In this document: piece after piece, positions 49,246-60,474 of the stretch
How the letters are laid out: each line of letters opens with the position of its first letter
Numbering within the stretch: position 1 is the stretch's first letter
From: Gordius sp. MW1
Lineage: Eukaryota > Nematomorpha > Gordioida > Gordea > Gordiidae
Assembly (NCBI GenBank): GCA_964036665.1
Contig: OZ038526.1
Coordinates: 27,528,001 to 27,592,000, forward strand
Length of the DNA: 64,000 nt
Reading direction: 5' to 3'
Position numbers and translations under genes: made by a program
The notes under the pieces: generated by a model
Databases searched by the model: none
Told to the model about the DNA's origin: nothing
What the model saw: only the letters and a program-made list of their open reading frames with translations

Positions 49246-49471
49246 TTAGTGAAAAGGAAAGGGATATCATTTAAGGGGAAAACACAACACTGAATAGTGA
49301 AATTATAAATGGAGAGTTTATATAGCAATCGATAATGATGACATTTAAATAATGTGTGTGTATTCTTTCTACTTTCACCTTGTACTTATTAAAACCAAAT
49401 ATCTTCCAAGGTAACTGTAAACCAATAACTGTAAACCAAATCTCTTCAAGGTAACTTTAATTTCTCTACAG
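49246..49471 (-). repeat. 3' LTR of the rearranged retroelement
   Basis: Near-identical to 51484-51714, including GAAAAGGAAAGGGATATCAT, AGCAATCGATAATGATGACA and the repeated CCAAGGTAACTGTAAACC motif. Small differences (ATCATTTAAGGGG against ATCATTTATTAAGGGG; TACTTATT against TACGTATT) show some age. Confidence 0.85.
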
Positions 49472-49544
49472 ATAGTCCCCCTCTAAAAAAAGAAAAAAAT
49501 ATATATACATTATACTTTATAAGAAGAAAATTTTTGTGGAATAG

Positions 49545-50501
49545 TTATAATTCTTCCATGTCTAGAAATCCGTTGTTGGACAGGTAAAGTGTTATTATAA
49601 TCTTCTTTTGTTTCGATCCATGCTGGTTTGGCCTGTCAATTGATATGGTTTCCTCTTTATTACCTTTTTGAACTTTGAAAAATTTTTTTCTCCTTTTTAT
49701 TAATTTAAAGGGTCCATCATATGGGGGTTGTAAAGATTTTCTAACCGTGTCATTGCGTACAAAAACATAATCTGATGTTTTTAGATTATTAGGGATATAT
49801 TCCTTCTTATCATGTCTTCTGGTAAGGCAAAATTTTAAATTTTGCATTATTTCTTTAAGTCTAATTACAAAACCTGGTTTTGATGAGTCTATGAACGATT
49901 TTTGAAAAAATTCTCCTGGTAAACGTCGTCCCATAAACTATTTCTGAAGGTGTGTATCCAATATCTTCTTTGATTGTCGACCTAATGCTGAGAAGAATTA
50001 ATAATAGTGTTTCACCCCATTTTGTCGTATCATCTTGTGTCATGATGGACGCTTTTAATTGCCTATGAAAGCGTTCAACTAAACCATTAGAACATGGGTG
50101 GTGGTAGGCTGTAGTTTTGATATGGTCAGATCCTAACGTGGAAGATAATTCTCGAAATAAACTGGATGTAAATTGAGCACCTCTATCAGTGGTTATTACT
50201 TTTGGGACCCCAAAGTTGGCAATCCAGTGTTCAATAAATGTTCTAGCTAAATTTTCCGCTGATATCTCGTTGAATGGTATTGCGATTGACCATGTAAAGC
50301 GATCGATGGCTGTAAAAATATGGGTGTAATGAGATGAAGTTGGCAAAGGGCTACCACATCCAAATGCACGTGACTTAACCTTTCGTCGGTATCATCAAAG
50401 ATGCCAGGTGAAGTAATTGTGTGTTTGTTCACCTTAGCTTTTTGGCATTTTATGCATTCTTTTGTCCAATTCCGAATATCTTTATTCATCGATGGCCACA
50501 C
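49545..50501 (-). pseudogene. Integrase region of the rearranged retroelement
   Basis: Minus-strand fragments. 50501-50247 has the zinc-binding end CIKCQKAK and a VWPSMNKDIRNWT lead. 50346-49861 has the catalytic triad segments FTAIDRFTW, ITTDRGAQFTS and NGLVERFHRQLK. 49934-49545 has a C-terminal GPF/Y-like segment (PPYDGPFKLI). Frameshifts near 50330 and 49900 separate the fragments. Confidence 0.85.
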
Positions 50502-50599
50502 AAAACTGCGAGTAATTAGTCTTTGAATTGCTCGAATCCATAAGTAACATTAAATGAATTATGTTTAAAAGCAGCTTGGAGCAATATAAATACTTACGG

Positions 50600-51435
50600 A
50601 AAATATCTCTAACATTGGACATAGGGTTAAAATTTAAATGAACTTTTTTAATAGCAGATGTTCATTCACCGATATTAGGTTCAGACTTTATATCACACTT
50701 TGGTTTAAAATTGATGTTAAAAATAAACGCATAATTAACCCACAAAATTATTCTCTAAAATTATTGAATATAACCAATTCCTCAATACCATCTATAAACA
50801 GCCCGACTTCACAGAATAATGATTTCTACTCCTTATTAAAACAATTTCCTGATATTACCAAGCCACCAAATTTTAATGACAAAGTAAAACATAATACCAA
50901 ACACCATATTATAACAAAAGGACCAGCGATACATTATTCTCCGCGACGTTTAAACCCCGAAAAATTTCGAATAGCAAAAAATGAATTTGAGGAGATGAGC
51001 AGATTAGGCATAATACGACCCTCACATAGTAAATGGTCATCCCCCTTACACATGATCCCAAAAGAGACCGGGACATGGCGTCCATGTGGAGATTTTAGAA
51101 TGCTTAATTACGCAACAAAACCTGATAGATACCCAATCCCACATCTACATGATATCTCTTTAAATCTAACAGGCAAATCTATTTTTTCAAAGTAAGATTT
51201 AGTAAAAGCTTACCATCAAATTCCGATGGCACCAGAGGACATCCCGAAGACCGCAATTACAAAACCTTTTGGGCTTTTTGAATTTTTAAGAATGCCTTTC
51301 GGAGTACGGAACGCAGCACAAACCTTTCAACGCCTCATAGATGACATTTTTAATGGTTTGGAGTCCATTGTGTATGCTTACATCGATGATATACTTATCG
51401 CCAGTTCCACAGAACATGAACACAAATTACATCTC
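50600..51435 (+). pseudogene. Reverse transcriptase segment in inverted orientation
   Basis: Plus strand, opposite to the LTR polarity. It starts with the protease C-terminal/linker region (frameshifted near 50680). It continues through [58 protein letters not shown] and the active-site YIDD. One in-frame TAA interrupts it (51193-51195). The coding sequence stops just after the active-site block and is joined to a tRNA-like sequence. Confidence 0.85.
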
Positions 51436-51438
51436 GAT

Positions 51439-51482
51439 TCCAGATCAGAAGGTTGCGTGTTCAAATCACGTCAGGGTCACCA
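51439..51482 (+). other. 44-nt copy of the 3' half of tRNA-Trp(CCA) at the primer-binding site
   Basis: TCCAGATCAGAAGGTTGCGT and the following GTTCAAATCACGTCAGGGTC plus ACCA match the eukaryotic tRNA-Trp from U33 of the anticodon loop through the T-arm to the 3' CCA. From memory of the tRNA there is one mismatch. A normal primer-binding site copies only about 18 nt. It is directly followed by the LTR and preceded by reverse-transcriptase coding sequence. There is no 5' half, so this is not a tRNA gene. Confidence 0.8.
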
Positions 51483-51483
51483 G

Positions 51484-51714
51484 TTTTAGTGAAAAGGAAA
51501 GGGATATCATTTATTAAGGGGAAAACACAACACTGAATAGTGAAATTATAAATGGAGAGTTTATATAGCAATCGATAATGATGACATTTAAATGATGTGT
51601 GTGTATTCTTTCTACTTTCACCTTGTACGTATTAAAACCAAATATCTTCCAAGGTAACTGTAAACCAATAACTGTAAACCAAATCTCTTCCAAGGTAACT
51701 ATAATTTCTCTACA
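51484..51714 (-). repeat. 5' LTR of the rearranged retroelement
   Basis: Partner of the LTR at 49246-49471. On the minus strand its end is followed directly by TGGTGACCCTGACGTGATTT, the primer-binding site complementary to the tRNA-Trp 3' end. Confidence 0.85.
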
Positions 51715-52640
51715 CCTGTATAATTGTCAGTAAAAATCATTTATTTAATTTTTGTGATTTATATGCAAAAAATTTAAAGGAAGAGTATAGAATTTGGTAG
51801 TAAATTGAATATTGCCACTAGATGCAGAAAATGTTAACCCTCATACTCAAAATGGGTTAGATTTCCTAGATATTAGACGTGATAATTCCAATGAAAAAAT
51901 CATTAAAAATTTTATAAAACTGATTCATACCTCATTTGATATATAATATATTACCCCATTAAAAACAATTTTTTATTAAATATAACGTTTGCATTCCATC
52001 TAGTGATCTTGTTGAAAGACTGTTCAATTTAGGAAAACTTCTCTCTGTGGATAAACTTTCATCTTTATTAAATGATAATTTTAAATATAATATATTATTA
52101 AAGTTTCTCATCTATTTCCACCTGATTATCATCAATTGCAAATATATATGTTATATTGTTTAAAATGATTTACACATATAATTGTTTTTCAAAATTATAT
52201 AGCTAATTTAGTTTTGTAAAAAATAGCTAGTTGGTATATGAAAAATGTTTATTAAATTATAATGGACTATTTCTATTTTAAAATAAACAAAAATAAGTTT
52301 AAATAAACTCAATCAAATTTGATTCGTAGAATTTTAAAATTGCGGATCGGATTTAGAACTGATTTTTAATCAGATAAAACGTTTTTCAAAAACCCCTCGG
52401 ATCGGATTAAAATTCTATAATATATTTTTTTATTTAACTGAACTATGAACTCAACTAGTTCATTTTGTAAAATTTGAACTAAGAACTGAACTAGTTCGTT
52501 TTTACCAAAATGAACAAACTTGAACTAGTTACTTCTCAAAAAATTAAAACTTGAACTTGAACTAATTTTATTTTTCAAAATGAACTATGAACTTGATCTA
52601 GTTCATAATTAAGATGAACTTTAACAGCTCTAATTGCAAC

Positions 52641-53423
52641 TAATTAAACACTTTAATCTGAATTTAAGCTTAATAATAGTTAAAGCATCACTCAAACAAA
52701 CAGAGCTAAAAATTGTTTTTATATGGTTCGTTGCGCTATCGAACAATTATTGATATAAAAGGAGGTGTGACTTAGCTTAGAAGGGGGTGTGTCTTGATTG
52801 ATGAAGTAAGCAAAATATCTATTCACTTACAAATTTCCCTCAGGGTCTAAATGAAACTTCAAAGGCGTGGAAATCAAAGTTGGCATAATTCCAAAATCAA
52901 ATTCAAAAGATAATGTTAAGTCTGAAATTTAGCTTTACCATAAATAATCAAAGTGAAATTAAAAAATTTGGGTAATATAAATTGTTAAAAGATATTATAA
53001 ATTTTTTTTTCGTAAATTACAAAAAAAAATTTACAATGCAAAAACTATGAAAAATTAAAAAAATTTATGTTTTGCCCCCCTTTAATTGAACTTTTAAACG
53101 TTTTGCCCCCCCCCCAATCCAAAACCTGGCTACGCTTATGCCTTTCTACCAAAGAGAAATACTGTAACGTTAGGGTTCAGATCAATTCTTTGATTAACGT
53201 ATTAGATTAAGATTTGTGTTCCGTATTACTACGTCCAAGACAAAAGGCTAGTTAATGAACTGATGGTCTCTATCAGTTATTTGAATGGTGGGCGATTCCA
53301 TAGATTCCAATAAATCTCGATAGATTGGTAACATCCTTAAAAGGGAATGATTGTGGTTATATATAAAGTGTCAATCAAAGATTATAAATTTAGCAAATCG
53401 AACACATTTCTAAAATTAGGATG
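52641..53423. other. Gene-free interval with a MITE half
   Basis: AT-rich. 53036-53140 is the right half of a CATGGG-type MITE (TTTGCCCCCC, then AATCCAAAACCTGGCTACGC), close in sequence to the copy at 54861-54984. The left end is missing or degraded. Confidence 0.5.
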
Positions 53424-53431
53424 GTTAAATC

Positions 53432-54686
53432 CAGGGTTTCTTTCAGGGGGGAGCCCGGGGGGGTATTACCCCCCCGGGCAATTTCAAATACCCCCCCCCC
53501 CCCGGAGAGTTTTGATTGAAGGAAGCATGAACTCAAGTTCAAACATGAAGTCATAAGTTATATTAATAGGCTAATTCAACAATTTATTTTAATTTGTCAA
53601 TAAAAAAAATATAAAATTGGCGAAATTAAATTTTTTTTACAAATCAGGTGGAAATTATTCATAGACATTTTTTCCCCTAATTTACAATCTTGAAAGTTAC
53701 AAATTATCTTTAATTAAAAAATATCAATAGATAAATAAACTTAAATAAATGCTTTTAGAATTATTAAATCACTATCTTACTTATAAACTTAAAAAAAATT
53801 ATTATTAATAATCGATTCTATTGTTTGTTTTTTATTGATATAATATGCTTATTTTGAATTGCAGATGTCTGGTAAATATAAAAGTACTATTTTACACTAC
53901 TTTAGTAAAAAGGAAAAGCCATAGACTAAGGAAAAGCCTAATAAAAAAAATGGTAAATATGATTTAATTTGGAGTAATTTTAATTATGTATTGGTATTTG
54001 TGTTTATATAAAATAAGACATGAATATTTGTTTGTAATAGGTAAAGATAACACTCAATTAAAAAAACTCTTGTTTTATCCCTTACTATGGGAATTTATGG
54101 CAATTATTTTTAAGCATTAGATATTTTAAATATATATAAGTTAAAGGCAGATATTATTCTGCTTCCAGCAGTGAAATTCACATGAACTCTGAAAGAGGCA
54201 AGAAAGATTTTGGTTTTAATATAGAAGTATTAGATATATTTTCATGTTTTAGGTCAAGGTGAAAATTGTAATTCTGCTGGAGTGGGGAAAACTGTCTCTT
54301 CTTTTTCTTATGATAAAAATGCTGGTAATTAAAATTATGCAAGTTGTTTTTATTTTATTAATATATATTGATAAAGATGAGTGTATTGGCAGCTCTACTA
54401 ATTGCTCAGTCTCTGAAAGTGAAAAACATGGGCAAAATTTAAAACTTAAACCATCATATAAATTTATGATTTCATGGACATCTAAATACAAATGGCTAAT
54501 TTTTGATGAAGCCTTAGGTGGGGCTTTAGGCTCTGTCTGTTCTCTTTACAACAAAAACGATTTATTTATTCAACATAAAAATTAGTAAATATTATACAAA
54601 ATGGTTTAGCAATTAAAAATTTTTTTACCCCCCCCCCCCGGAAGTTAAAAATACCCCCCGGAGCATTTTTTCTGAAAGAAACCCTG
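53432..54686 (+). mobile_element. Internally deleted hAT element with CAGGGTTTCTTTCAG ends
   Basis: 1255 bp with inverted ends CAGGGTTTCTTTCAG and CTGAAAGAAACCCTG and a perfect 8-bp duplication GTTAAATC (53424-53431 and 54687-54694). GC-rich palindromic subterminal DNA GGGGGGGTATTACCCCCCCG lies near the left end. Inside, 53865-53920 encodes MSGKYKSTILHYFSKKEKP followed by a stop, typical of the N-terminus of ZMYM/hAT-type transposases. Further exon-like scraps lie at 54250-54590 (SSTNCSVSESEKHGQN). The catalytic part is absent. Confidence 0.88.
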
Positions 54687-54860
54687 GTTAAATCTGTCGT
54701 TCGCTAGGGTAAAAGGAGCTTGGAAAACAATTATTAATAGACTACATAACTAAATCTGTCTTTCATTGAAAAATATTGGGTGAACAAATTTAAAATCACT
54801 TTAAAATGACACACTCGGTATAATGTTTGTAATAATATTTAAACCATTTTATTTATTTAC

Positions 54861-54984
54861 ATGGGCGTAGCTAGGGGGAATGCAAAAACTTTGAAAAATT
54901 AAAAAAACTCATGTTTTGCCCCCCTCTAATTGAGCTTTTAAATGTTTGCCCCTCCCCCCCATAATCCAAAACCTGGCTACGCCC
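54861..54984. mobile_element. CATGGGCGTAGC MITE, 124-bp version
   Basis: Ends CATGGGCGTAGCTAGGG and CCTGGCTACGCCCGTG. It is a shortened member of the MITE family that keeps the CCCCCTCTAATTGAGC and C-run modules of the right half. Confidence 0.7.
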
Positions 54985-55451
54985 GTGTTTTATAAATTAT
55001 TCAAAGATATTAATATGCATAAAAAGTGACAGACGGCTCGCTTGTCGAAAAAAAAAAGATTAGCCAAAGAAGGAGCAAGACCTCAAATGCTTTAAGCTTA
55101 AATTAACATTTGGATCGAGGCCAAAGTCTATTTATAAATGAACGAGTAACCTAAATTTATTTCGTAGCATAAATTAAAATTTACATATCCGAATTATTTA
55201 ATAATTTTTAAATATTAATATTTAAAATAAAAACATAAACTAAGTTATTAGTTAGAGAAAATGATGAGTAATTTTTGATCGTTTAGGTGGTTGGTTGCCC
55301 GCTGCTAAATTCAAAAATTATTATAAAATTAAATAACATCAAAGTAAAAATATTAAAAATTCTTCTTTTTTTCCATTCCCCAAATAATAAAAATTGTCCC
55401 ACTTGGCTCAAAAGCGTTTTAACTTTATAAAGATTAAAAAAAAACCCTTAA

Positions 55452-56068
55452 CCCTCGAGAGTATTCCTGAAAATCCCGAACGCGAGAGCATTCGTGGGAT
55501 ATAACTTTACCCCACTTTTTAAATTCTTATAACTTTCAAAGTATTCTTTTAAAACCTTTCAAATTTTAAACATGTGTTTATAAAGGTCTTAAGATTGATT
55601 GTATAAATTTGATATGAATCTAATCAACATTACAAAACTTATAAACAATTTTCTGGACCCCCATTTTTATTTTGGTTATTTTAGAGCTTCCCCTTATTTT
55701 ACCTCTTGACATTATATACCTTAAAATAAATCAAAATAAACGTGATTGTTTATTAAATGAATGTTCAAAATGTAATAAAAACATAAATTGTAAAAGATAT
55801 CATCATACAAAAAAAATACATACATTTTTTTCAACAAAAAAAAACTTACGTAAGAGGATTCGTGGGGTAAACAGAACCCCACGAGCCAAAAAAGCTTCTA
55901 TATTTTAAAAAGTATTAAGCCAAAACCTATGAAATTCTCACCTAACCTAATTCTTGATAAAATATTAGGCTACTGAAAAGACTAAATTCATTAGACTTAA
56001 TGTGCGTTTTATAATATAATTTATAATTTGCATGGGGTTTCGAAATACCCAACGAATACTCTCGCGGG
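55452..56068. mobile_element. piggyBac-like non-autonomous element
   Basis: 617 bp flanked by TTAA on both sides (55448-55451, 56069-56072). Ends are CCCTCGAGAGTATTC and GAATACTCTCGCGGG, with further ATTCGTGGG(G)TA motifs inside. The TTAA target and CCC...GGG ends are characteristic of piggyBac. It retains one short open frame. Confidence 0.8.
55672..55908 (+). pseudogene. Possible C-terminal remnant of a piggyBac transposase
   Basis: The frame contains RDCLLNECSKCNKNINCKRY and then HHTKKIHTFF, a Cys/His cluster that could be the C-terminal cysteine-rich domain of a piggyBac transposase. Its position inside piggyBac-type ends supports this. The similarity is weak and the call is tentative. 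Confidence 0.4.
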
Positions 56069-56796
56069 TTAAACATCATTATGGAATGACAAATATGCGA
56101 AATAGCCTCAAACCATAGCTATAGCGCTTTCACATTTGTAATGCTCAATCATTGTAAGTGTAATTATAACCAAAACTTGGTTCAACGGGTGATAGATATT
56201 CTTTGGTTCAAAATTATGATAAAAGATCTTTACTATTATAAAATTTGAGTTAATATGTGAAACAAAATTATTTAGATATTTTTAGGGTTGAAAGTATGTG
56301 TTTAATTTTTCATAAAACAAAACGTACACCTAGGTTTAAAAATTAAAATTTATTTAATAATGACTGTTTTAGCATTTGTTAATTGTATGATTTTAAAAAG
56401 ACAAGTATAAATAAAGCCAAAATTGGTAATGTCAGTTAAGCCATGATCAGTCTGTATAGCTCCTACTTGTTAATTCCGCATTCATAACACGTTGTAACTT
56501 AGGTATTTTAATGGTAGCAAAATAAGGAGAGGGCTAAAAATAAATTAAAAATGTACATTTTTGCCTCAGGATAGTACACAAAACAAGTAATAATTTAATC
56601 TAAATATAAAAATGGTCAAATACCAAATAGACAAAAGTTCATTGTGATTTTAATTCCATAGGTATTTGTGAAGGGTTTCTATCATTTAACACAAAAAACA
56701 TTGTGAGAATTTATAATAATGAATAGACAAATTTTTTAATGTAAATGCTCACTTATAAACAGCAATTATAATTAAAAAAGATTGACAGTAAATAAT

Positions 56797-56802
56797 TTTA
56801 TT
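56797..56802 (-). terminator. Candidate poly(A) signal of the ATF4 gene
   Basis: AATAAA on the minus strand, about 45 nt after the stop codon. A motif match in a plausible position. Confidence 0.5.
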
Positions 56803-56847
56803 CATTTTTTATTAAATAAATAACCCCAAATAATAACAATATGCGCA

Positions 56848-58113
56848 TCATTTAATTAAATTTTTTAACATATTAATTTCTTGAACCAAGCAGGCCACCT
56901 TATTCTTCAACATAATATTAGATTCTTTCAACAAACTTTCTTCAATCATTACATTTTTAGCTTCCTCCTTTTTCTTCTGCCTATATTTTGCTGCTGCAAT
57001 TTTGTTTTGAATTTTTTTCCTTTCCTTTGGATTAAAGGGGGATATTAAAATATCATTAGATGATATGGATGAGTAGGGGGAAGAAATGGGCTGATTGAAT
57101 GCAAAAGAACCGGGTGCTGACTTATAAAGAGACAGAGGTGATAGGGCTGATTTATTGGGGCAGGAGTTATAGTTACCAGCTAAACTATCACCTAAAGATG
57201 AGTTGCTAGTTAAAAAAGATGATGACAAACCAGCTATATCACTGTTTTCACCAAAATTATGAGCATCAAAATGTTCTGCATTATGATTTTCATAGAATAA
57301 TGTCTGTACATCCATATTGTTAATACTCTCTTCCTTAACTGCATATAAATCATCTTCAAGATCTAAATCAAAAATAGTTTCTAAGTTAGAATCATATACA
57401 CCATTTTGATTAGATTCTTTTGTAGTACTTAAACTATTTGTTTGCCGGCATAAATGTTTGTAATGATTTGGGTCATAAAGGTTATTTTCTATGAAAGTGT
57501 AAGAAGGTAGTGAGGCAGGTGATAAAGGCAGTGCTGAAGTAGTAGGAAGTGACATATGTCCTGCATGAAGTTTAGATTGATAATGAATGTAAGGTGATGG
57601 ATGCTTAAATTTGGGGTCATAATTTTCAGAATTTATAGAGGAATCTGGTGAGGGATAAAAATATGGGTTCAAAGATGGGTCATTCCTACTATCTTGATGA
57701 TTCATATAGTTAAGATGATTTGGAGCAATGCTGAAATTGGTAGAATTTGAATTAATTTTTAAATTGTCTTGTTGAATAAGTATATTGTTTGATTGAGAAG
57801 TTATTTTCTTATTCAGTTTTAACAAATCAAAATCATCAATTAGATTAATTTTATCAACATATGCAAGGCCATTGTTAAGATTAGAAAAGTCCATGTTTCC
57901 CTCAGTGTCAATAATGTCATCAAATGTTGGTTCAGAAATAAATGCTAAAAGAAGAAAGGTGAAGATATATAATTATATTTTACTTAAAAAATTATCCGGT
58001 GGCAGTTCGTTTGAATTCCCATTCAAATATATATCGATTGTTGGCGAAGTTAATAAAACGCGATTTATATCTGCATTATCATCTAGGTCTATGTCTTTTG
58101 GCCACATGTCCAT
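56848..58113 (-). CDS. ATF4: ATF4-family bZIP transcription factor, two coding exons
   Basis: Stress-response transcription factor (ATF4 / Drosophila cryptocephal family). Exon 1: 58113-57984, starting MDMWPKDIDLDD. The 39-nt intron 57983-57945 (A|GTAAAA ... TTTTAG|CA) keeps frame, and exon 2 is 57944-56848; total 408 aa. The C-terminus is a bZIP: a basic region KERKKIQNKIAAAKYRQKKK, with the N-x2-A-A-x2-[YC]-R type DNA contacts, then a zipper with leucines in SLLKESNIMLKNKVACLVQE. The middle is Ser/Asn/Pro-rich as expected for an activation region. The methionine at 57894 was not chosen because exon 1 extends the frame upstream and splices exactly. The upstream ORFs described separately support the start at 58113 and the ATF4 assignment. 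Confidence 0.88.
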
Positions 58114-58198
58114 GCTGCAAAGAGTGTCCGATTCCTTTGTGTATATGTCTCCAATCAGGTGAAATGTGTGTTATTATATTAAAGCAAATGTATCCCAT
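58079..58198 (-). promoter_or_regulatory. Inhibitory uORF2 overlapping the ATF4 start
   Basis: A 39-codon ORF (begins MGYICFNIITH, ends AKRHRPR, stop TGA) whose last 35 nt overlap the ATF4 coding start in another frame. In known ATF4 genes such an overlapping uORF blocks main-ORF translation until eIF2-alpha phosphorylation slows reinitiation. Here the layout is seen; the function is inferred. Confidence 0.75.
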
Positions 58199-58263
58199 TT
58201 CTAGAAATAAATATATACAAAAAAAATTTAAAAGCTTTACTTTATGCTGCAGCAGGCTAGCGG

Positions 58264-58284
58264 TTAACAAACTCGACAATTCAT
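58264..58284 (-). promoter_or_regulatory. Short uORF1 upstream of ATF4
   Basis: ATG plus five codons then TAA (MNCRVC), 65 nt before uORF2. A tiny first uORF that permits reinitiation is standard in ATF4 leaders. Another possible 14-codon ORF (opening MDVLFVSF) lies further up around 58314-58358 if the transcript starts beyond it. Confidence 0.6.
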
Positions 58285-58359
58285 TTTTTAATGCTTAAAT
58301 AAGAATCCAGCTCAACTCAATTAAACGCAGCCCACTTAAAGGACACAAATAAGACATCC

Positions 58360-60474
58360 ATCTTAGATATTTAAAGTGAAAAATATAATTGAATAAAGTA
58401 ATGCATTATATAGTAAGGTTATAAGAAATAGATATTATAAAATATTTCTTAATTATAATAATAGGTGAAATTATTTAAATCATGTAAAATTATAATAAAG
58501 TAAGTTATAGGTGAAATTATTTAAATCATATAATAATTGGCATTTTTTTAATAACTAAATGTGCTAATGTTATTTCATTATATATTTATATCTTTATATA
58601 ACATATATTATATAACATATATAAATATTAAATACATTTTAAATTGTCAATATAATACGATATAGATTAGCAAGCGAATGAATTAAATTTTATATAAGAT
58701 TTGTTATTAGCAAAAAAATTACCAATTGTAATTCAGTTTTCATATTCATATATGTATATATAATATATGTACTATTACGAATATATAAAAAAGATATGAA
58801 TATTAAAAAAAGGCTTATACTTTTTAATGTGTTTAGTTATTAAATATTACATACACTACATGGAACAAACTTACTACCTATTTGATATTCTTTAATTCAT
58901 ACAATGTGCAGTAATAGTTTTTTGAGGAGAGGGGAAGGTAATCTATATAAGAATTTATAGAGATGAGAGTAAAGAAAAGAAGAGTGTCGTAATAAATTAA
59001 TATAAATGATTTTTTAAGCGTTAGTGCTTGTTTATATACTGTCTAAAAGAGGTGGGACATTAAAATCAATGTTAAATGAACGCATAAATATTTATTTATA
59101 GATCTTGTCATTTATAAATGACAGGATTTGAAAAGTTTTTATTTTTTAATAAAGAGGATCATGAAAAATTACCTAAAATAGGTATATTTAGTTATATAAA
59201 ATTAACCTTGTATAGAGTTTTAATTATCATAAATGGTTTTATTCAGCTTCAAGTTATCATAAATGGTTTTATTCAGTTTCAAGTGCTACTAGTGAAAACT
59301 TAACGGTGCGTTACTTGTTGGAAGATATAAAATTCTGTTTAAGACTAACATATTTATGATTAATATTGAGCATTTTCAACATGTGAAAAATTGGAAGGAG
59401 CTCTTAGCAATTTGCGTCTCTGAAGATATTTTTCACCAAATACCCATCACATATATTAAATTTATATAATTTTAATTAGTTTTTGTTTAATCAAAATTCT
59501 TTGTCACAAAATTGACCCCCCCCCCCCTTAATTAGTGAAAATCCCTCCCTTGAAGCAATCCTGGCTACGCCTATGTCACAAGACTCTAGCTTTCCAAATA
59601 TAATCATTGGCCTTATTACGCACAAGATTTTTATAAGTTGTTTAAATTATCATTAAGGTGAGTTATTAAATGTTGTAAAGTCACATTGTTCTTTTATTAT
59701 ATTATTATGTATATAGGCAAAATGTAAATTTAAAATATTTTCTAAAGTGGTACTTTGCTTTCAAATTATTAAGGGACAAAGCACAAATAACAAATTACCT
59801 TTCAACCCTATATCTAGTCTCAACATTTTGAAGGGGCAAAGCACAAATAATAAACTACCTTTCAACCCTATATCTAGTCTCAACATTTTGATTTATACTT
59901 CAATATTTTACATGATTACTAGGACACTAAATGATTATATCTAGCCTTAATAAACGGTTAATTATATTACTTAATATGATTTAAAAATCATTAAGGTAAA
60001 AAAATCAACAAATTACCATGTGACTTAACAATATGCATAGTTGTGTGCATTGTGATAACACAGCTCATAGTAATAGTAAAAAGTGTTAATTGCTTAATTA
60101 TCCTTAAAAGCACTTTAACTTTTGTTAAAAGGGCACCTTTTACATATTTTAATATAATAATTTAATGTAAGGTTTGCATTATTGAAATTTAAACTGCTGC
60201 CCAAAAAAATATTATATATGAAATTATAAAACAGGCCATATCATAACAAAGTAATAAGGTTTAAACAAATAAGTAGCTAATGCAAAAATAATTACTTAAT
60301 TTTTAAGTTTATATTTTAAAACTGTAAAAGAAATATGGTTATTTTATTAGTATGACAACAAAAAAATAAAATTGTCTTATATAATTATAAAGGGATCATT
60401 CATTAATTAGTTAGATAATAAATAATTATTAAAAGAATTTAAAGCTAAATAAAATTCATAAAATATAAAACAGA
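58360..60474. other. Gene-free, very AT-rich interval
   Basis: Presumed ATF4 promoter side followed by spacer. Visible structures: a 33-bp duplication (ATCATAAATGGTTTTATTCA twice, ~59226-59285); a 60-bp tandem duplication at ~59770-59890 (ACCTTTCAACCCTATATCTA twice); and a shortened MITE half at 59511-59575 flanked by TCACAA. Confidence 0.45.

Larger units (their letters stand above)
49246..51714 (-). mobile_element. Rearranged gypsy-type LTR retroelement
   Basis: LTRs of about 230 bp (49246-49471 and 51484-51714) are nearly identical. On the minus strand they run TGTAGAG...CACTAA; CCTGT target copies flank it (49241-49245, 51715-51719). Next to the left LTR a purine tract (AGAGGGGGACTATC on the minus strand) fits a polypurine tract, so the element reads on the minus strand. 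Integrase is on that strand, but the protease-end/reverse-transcriptase segment is on the plus strand, that is, inverted. The internal region is only 2 kb and no gag was found. Confidence 0.85.
48737..52632 (+). mobile_element. hAT transposon remnant (GTTCAAG type) hosting a MITE and an LTR element
   Basis: A perfect 8-bp duplication ATTGCAAC flanks it (48729-48736 and 52633-52640). Ends are TAGTGCTGTTAGTTCAC and AACAGCTCTA; the arms carry GAACTTGAACTAG repeats like the element at 22918-23888. At ~51985-52105 (+) a hAT dimerisation remnant is legible (LVERLFNLGKLLS, SLLNDNFKYNILLK). The LTR element 49246-51714 and a MITE lie inside, so most of the original interior is lost or displaced. Confidence 0.85.

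Noticed and set aside
51439..51482. A tRNA-Trp gene
   Set aside because: Only the 3' half from the anticodon loop is present and it includes the CCA end, which nuclear tRNA genes do not encode. It sits at a retroelement primer site.
56848..57894. ATF4 starting at the internal methionine MDFSNL
   Set aside because: The frame is open upstream to a clean acceptor, and a 39-nt intron joins it in phase to an exon beginning MDMWPKDIDLDD that overlaps uORF2 in the expected way.
58079..58279. A 66-residue independent gene on the minus strand
   Set aside because: It depends on a TTG start. Its ATG-initiated part is exactly the ATF4 uORF2.
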